Shown here: positions 42,578-46,557 of the stretch, one piece after another
Numbering within the stretch: position 1 is the first letter of the stretch
How the letters are laid out: every line of letters begins with the position of its first letter
From: an uncultured Oscillospiraceae bacterium
Lineage (GTDB): Bacteria > Bacillota > Clostridia > Oscillospirales > Acutalibacteraceae
Assembly (NCBI GenBank): GCA_900549155.1
Contig: URNF01000003.1
Coordinates: 1 to 46,557, forward strand
DNA: 46,557 nt
Direction: 5' to 3'
Program-made: the position numbers and the translations under genes
The notes under the pieces: generated by a model
What the model was told of the DNA's origin: nothing
The model's input: only the letters and a program-made list of their open reading frames with translations
Databases searched by the model: none

Positions 42578-44215
42578 CTATAGTGCCATCTCAATTTCCG
42601 TGCCGCCGATAAAGACCACCTTGATTTTCTCTTTTGATTCCACCACTACGCATTCGATAATCTGCCGGACGAGCTTGTCGTCATATTCCATCGGGTGGTT
42701 TTGCAGTCCGTCAAGTATGGTGTAAATCTCATCGAGTCGGGACTTTGCGCTTTCTCGCTTTTGCCGCATGGAAGCGTAATGTTCAAGCTGCACGGTCAGC
42801 CTTTGCTTTTCACTCATGAGCTCGGCGATCCGTCCCTCGTCGATGGCGTCTGCATTGTCGGCGGATACCGCCCTGAGCATTTTCTGAAACTCGGCATCCA
42901 ACTCCGCTATGCGTATCTGAATGTCGAGGGTCTTATCCTCGGTGGTTTCGTCTGTAAGCCCCATGCCTATATGCAGTTTCAGCGTTTTCAGCACTTCTGT
43001 ATTTTGTTTTGCTGTTTGCATGATCGCTCTCATAATGGCATCTTGCAGCAGGCTTTCCTCGATGCTCGGTGAATCGTGGCAGTATTTCTTGCCGTAATCA
43101 AGTCGGTTGATGCACCGCCATACAACTTTCTTTTTGCCGTGTACCGTCCAAGTGCATCGGCGGTAAGGGGTACGGCATTCGCCGCAGATCAGCAGTTCGG
43201 TCAGCGCATATTTGCTTGAGTATCGGCTCAGCTCGGTTATCGTGCCTTTCTGTTTGACCTTCGGTTTGCCTGCCCGCCGTGCGATTTCCTCTTGAACTCT
43301 TGCAAAGGTGCCTGCGTCGATGATGGCAGGGTGGTTTTCCTCGATGTAGTATTTCGTCCGCTCACCGTTATTCACCTTGACCCGCTTGCTGATGCAGTCG
43401 GTCACGAAGGTTTTGTTTATTACCGCATCGCCCTTGTACTTTTCATTCGTCAGTATGGAGCGAATGGTTCGGTGCTGCCATTCGGTGCAGCCGCCCGGTG
43501 TCGGTATTCCTTTCCCTTCGAGATAGCTTTTTATTCCGTGCAGGCTCTCGCCAGAGAGATAGCGTGTATATATTTCTTTGACAATCTCGGCTTCTTGGGG
43601 GACGATTTCGATCTCACCGTCTGCGCTTTTCGTGTAGCCGAGGAAGTGCTTGCATTGGAACGGCACGACACCTTGCTTTGCACTTTGAGCTTTGCCCCAT
43701 TTGACATTGGCGCTGATATTTTCGGATTCGCTTTGGGCTATCGAGCCGTAGATGGTGATGTAAAATTCCGAGGCAGGGTCGATGCTGTGAATGCCCTGTT
43801 CCTCGAAGAACACATCCACATTGACATCTCGGAGCTTTCGTGTCGTTTTGATTACATCGAGGGTGTTTCTGGCAAAGCGGCTGATGGATTTGACGATGAT
43901 CATGTCGATTTTACCCTTGTAGCAAAGGCGGAGCATTTTATTGAATTCGTCACGCTTTTTCATGCTCGTTCCCGTGATGCCCTTATCGGCGAAGATGCCG
44001 ACAAGCGTCCATTTCGGCTCGGTGCGGATGCGTTCCTCGTAATGGGTTTTCTGCACCTCGTAGCTGTTTAGCTGTTCGTCCTGCGCCGTTGATACCCGAC
44101 AGTAAGCGGCAACTCTGAGCTGTCGGTAATTCTGTGTTATCGCCGCTTTGGTGTCTATCGTCGCCGGGATGATATGCACTTTCTTTTGCGGTTTCATTGT
44201 TGCTGTCTGCGTCAT
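42578..44215 (-). CDS. Large serine recombinase (site-specific integrase)
   Basis: A 545-residue resolvase-family integrase. The N-terminal catalytic domain has the nucleophile S42 in AYCRVSTAQ, then FADKGITGTSMKKRDEF and IIVKSISRFARN. The Recombinase domain (about residues 190-300) and a zinc ribbon (CGECRTPYRRC, WRCINR) follow, then a coiled-coil. All core residues are present. ATG 44215 overlaps the stop of the upstream gene by 4 bases (ATGA). It is the last of three recombinase genes in a row and probably moves the mobile element whose end lies here. Confidence 0.93.
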   Translation of the reverse strand: MTQTATMKPQKKVHIIPATIDTKAAITQNYRQLRVAAYCRVSTAQDEQLNSYEVQKTHYEERIRTEPKWTLVGIFADKGITGTSMKKRDEFNKMLRLCYKGKIDMIIVKSISRFARNTLDVIKTTRKLRDVNVDVFFEEQGIHSIDPASEFYITIYGSIAQSESENISANVKWGKAQSAKQGVVPFQCKHFLGYTKSADGEIEIVPQEAEIVKEIYTRYLSGESLHGIKSYLEGKGIPTPGGCTEWQHRTIRSILTNEKYKGDAVINKTFVTDCISKRVKVNNGERTKYYIEENHPAIIDAGTFARVQEEIARRAGKPKVKQKGTITELSRYSSKYALTELLICGECRTPYRRCTWTVHGKKKVVWRCINRLDYGKKYCHDSPSIEESLLQDAIMRAIMQTAKQNTEVLKTLKLHIGMGLTDETTEDKTLDIQIRIAELDAEFQKMLRAVSADNADAIDEGRIAELMSEKQRLTVQLEHYASMRQKRESAKSRLDEIYTILDGLQNHPMEYDDKLVRQIIECVVVESKEKIKVVFIGGTEIEMAL

Positions 44216-45066
44216 GCGGTTTCCTCCTTTCCGATCCTCTGACCGTTTATCAGTGTAAGGCTTATTTCGCCGTTTTTTTGTAGGTGTATCTCGCTGACCG
44301 CTTGGTCTGCCAAGGCGCTGTCATAGACCGTCAGCGGTGATGCGGATTTGAATGTATCTTTTAGGCTCTGCGCCGTGGTCACTTCCGTTCCAAGGCACTT
44401 GTATTTTTCGCTCACGCAAGTGAGCATTTTTTGCTTCAGCGCCTCTTTGTCAAAGCCGGGGGTGTCGAGGGTCTTGGTTATCTCTGCGCTCATGCGCTTG
44501 ACTTCTTGGCTTTCCTCATAGGCGCTTTCGGGTATCTCGATTCTTTCGGGGTCGGCGATGACTTCGTTGAGCCGTTCTGTAATGCCGTTTTGCAGATCCT
44601 CGTCGGTTATGCTGACGATGGTTTTGCATTCGGGGCAGCACCACCATGTAGATGCTTTACGGCGGTTGTCGTAGCGTCGCTGCATTCTGCTGCCGCAGCT
44701 TGGGCAGACGACCGGAACGGTCAGCTTGAAGTGGGATACTGCCTTTTGCGTGTTCTTTTCGGTTTTCATGGCCTGCATAGCCGTATACGCTTGCTCGGTG
44801 AGTATGGAAGGATATCCGTTTTCGCCGATATAGCGCTTATCGTCGATCATGCGCTGTATGCGTGACCTGTTCCAATCGTTCTTGCCGGGCATATACTCAA
44901 CTCGCTTTGCGGTCAGCAGTTCGGCTATGGTTCTCAGTGATTTCCCGCTGAGATATTGTTCGGCTGTTTCTCGGATAATAGCGGCTTCGATATCGTTGAT
45001 GATGACCGTGCCGTTTTCCATAGTGTAGCCAAACGGTATGTTTCGATGGTTCATGCTCGGCAGCAC
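44212..45066 (-). CDS. Recombinase-domain protein lacking the catalytic resolvase domain
   Basis: A 284-residue protein with a Recombinase domain (IPFGYTMENG, ILTEQAYTAMQAM) and a zinc ribbon (CPSCGSRM, WWCCPECKTI). The N-terminal serine-nucleophile domain is absent. ATG 45066 overlaps the upstream recombinase stop by 16 bases, so it is a designed middle gene rather than a decayed one. It may bind att DNA as an accessory subunit; that role is inferred. Confidence 0.85.
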   Translation of the reverse strand: MLPSMNHRNIPFGYTMENGTVIINDIEAAIIRETAEQYLSGKSLRTIAELLTAKRVEYMPGKNDWNRSRIQRMIDDKRYIGENGYPSILTEQAYTAMQAMKTEKNTQKAVSHFKLTVPVVCPSCGSRMQRRYDNRRKASTWWCCPECKTIVSITDEDLQNGITERLNEVIADPERIEIPESAYEESQEVKRMSAEITKTLDTPGFDKEALKQKMLTCVSEKYKCLGTEVTTAQSLKDTFKSASPLTVYDSALADQAVSEIHLQKNGEISLTLINGQRIGKEETA

Positions 45067-46557
45067 CGTCCTTTCTCTCGTATTTTTTCGGGCAGGCTGA
45101 TGCCGCCTATGAGGTGGAAGGTCAGTTGGTCATTGCCGTCCACCGTGATGCTGTCCACCGTTTGCCCGAACAACTCGGCGTCGAAGTCCTTGCCGAGTTC
45201 GGTTTCTGTGAGGATGTCGTTCAGCAGTTTCAGCCCATCCAACATTTCGTCCTCATCGCTTTCGGTGATTTTGGTTCGGCGTTCGATCCGCAGTTCGGTT
45301 ATTCTGCTTTCAAGCGCATCGGACTGTGCCGTGTAATCGGCGGCATTGAGTAATCCTTTACCGTGCAGACGGGAGAGGACAAGGTTCTGCGCCGCAAGGT
45401 CGGCAATCTCTCGGTCGAGTTCTTTGATCCGCTGCTGACTGCCTGTGGTACGGTATTGCAGTTGTTCGAGCTGGCGGATGAGCGTGCCGAGCAGATATTC
45501 TCGGTTGGCGCTCAGCTTCCGTATCATAAGGTTGAATGCGGCGTATACTTCTTGCTCTCGGACTCTGCGCCAAGTGCAATTCGTTTGTCCCGTGGCTTTT
45601 CCGGCGCATATCCAATAGGCTGTGCCTTTTATCGTCTGACGGCGGAAGCTGCGGCCGCATTCGGGACAGCGAAGCATTTTGGACAGCGGATAGGTTTTAT
45701 AGCTTCGCTTACAGTTTGGCTGTCGGCTTTTAATAAGCGCCTGCACCGCCTCATAGGTTTCACGGCTCACGATGGCAGGATTGCTGTCCTCGATATAGTA
45801 CATCGTCTGTTCGCCGTGATTTTTCTGCTTTTTGAACGGCAGGGTCTGTGAGGTGATTTTCTTTTGCAGGAGAGCGTCGCCCATGTACCTCTCATTATTC
45901 AGCACATAGTTCACGGTGGTATGATACCATTTTTCCTGACCGTACCGTCTGCTCACCTCATCGGCGTTGAGCAGATTGGCAATTTTCTGCATACCGATGC
46001 CCTGTAAGTAGAGATTAAAAATCCGGCGAATCACAGCCGCTTCCGTTTCGTTGATTACGAGCTCGCCATTGATGAGGTCGAAGCCGTAAGCCGGAGCGCA
46101 GCAGTTGAATTCGCCGGAGTTCATTCTCTTTTGATAACTCCATCGCATATTCTGCGATATGGAGATGCTTTCCTGTTGGGCGATCATGCCGGGGAAGGTT
46201 GCGAACATCTCGCTGTTCATGGACCGGGTGTCAAGCCCTTGTTCCTCGAAGTATACGCTGACTTCCATTTGTTCCAGCGCTCGGAGCGCCGTCAGCATTT
46301 CCTCGGTGTTTCGGGCGAAGCGTGACATGGATTTGACGATGATGCGGTCAATCAAGCCTTTTTTGCAGTCCCGCAGCATTCGGCGGAAGTCATCCCGCTT
46401 TTCCATGCTCGTTCCGGTCACGCCCTCGTCTGCATAAATGTCTACGAATTTGTATTCGGGATGCCGTTTACAGTATTCGGAGTAGTATTTGATTTGTGCG
46501 GCGAAGGAGTGGAGTTGGTCGCTTGAATCACTGGACACTCGGCAGTAGGCCGCAAGC
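45051..46557 (-). CDS. Large serine recombinase (partial, runs off window)
   Basis: A second full-type serine integrase, 5' truncated by the window edge. Reading continues to the last base as LAAYCRVSSDSSDQ, so the nucleophile serine in YCRVSS is inside the window and only a few N-terminal residues are missing; the GTG at 46538 is not the start. Further motifs: DEGVTGTSMEKRDDFRRML, IIVKSMSRFARN, a Recombinase domain with YGFDLINGELVINETEAAVI, and zinc ribbon CPECGRSFRR. The long C-terminal coiled coil is intact. Confidence 0.93.
   Translation of the reverse strand, partial: LAAYCRVSSDSSDQLHSFAAQIKYYSEYCKRHPEYKFVDIYADEGVTGTSMEKRDDFRRMLRDCKKGLIDRIIVKSMSRFARNTEEMLTALRALEQMEVSVYFEEQGLDTRSMNSEMFATFPGMIAQQESISISQNMRWSYQKRMNSGEFNCCAPAYGFDLINGELVINETEAAVIRRIFNLYLQGIGMQKIANLLNADEVSRRYGQEKWYHTTVNYVLNNERYMGDALLQKKITSQTLPFKKQKNHGEQTMYYIEDSNPAIVSRETYEAVQALIKSRQPNCKRSYKTYPLSKMLRCPECGRSFRRQTIKGTAYWICAGKATGQTNCTWRRVREQEVYAAFNLMIRKLSANREYLLGTLIRQLEQLQYRTTGSQQRIKELDREIADLAAQNLVLSRLHGKGLLNAADYTAQSDALESRITELRIERRTKITESDEDEMLDGLKLLNDILTETELGKDFDAELFGQTVDSITVDGNDQLTFHLIGGISLPEKIREKGRCCRA

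Overview
The window looks like chromosome from a Gram-positive, moderately GC-rich Clostridia bacterium, most likely an Oscillospiraceae/Ruminococcaceae-type gut anaerobe. The evidence is Firmicutes-style ribosome binding sites, a Gram-positive LexA with its operator, separate SecD and SecF, a dgt-dnaG-rpoD cluster, a DUF4364 gene, a zinc-binding L31 and a tRNA with encoded CCA. Genus is not determinable from the sequence alone.

Layout: 1-240 is the 3' end of a 23S rRNA, followed by an rRNA terminator with no 5S gene. 240-8010 is a loose, partly decayed region: a T-rich degenerate repeat tract, a GNAT pseudogene with an in-frame amber, a 550-base non-coding stretch, an EamA permease, and a PocR/AraC regulator divergent from two FAD oxidoreductases whose downstream CapA and M14-peptidase genes are broken and fused. 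8019-25180 is housekeeping: TfoX-N protein, valS, lexA, mazF, DUF4364, pncB-cca, tRNA-Val, an aminotransferase, secD-secF, rpmE, a YigZ protein, dgt, dnaG and rpoD.

25224-29954 is a complete branched-chain amino-acid ABC operon (livJHMGF) on the minus strand. 30068-38873 holds envelope and signalling genes: a small membrane protein, a metallophosphoesterase, a LytTR two-component pair, a lipoprotein, a TauE/SafE permease, a large two-HTH XRE protein, and a pair of zinc-ribbon membrane proteins, one of which is a PrsW-type protease.

38874-46557 is an accessory island. A cluster of inverted repeats and the last ~35 codons of a lost serine recombinase are followed by a broken P-loop ATPase start, then an AT-rich 693-residue reverse transcriptase with a YVDD active site and a C-terminal R-x6-H motif. 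This fits an AbiA-like abortive-infection/defence RT. Then come a polysaccharide-deacetylase tail and three overlapping serine-recombinase genes running off the right edge. The island looks like successive insertions of mobile elements, with the RT as its intact cargo and the best candidate for an undescribed defence system.
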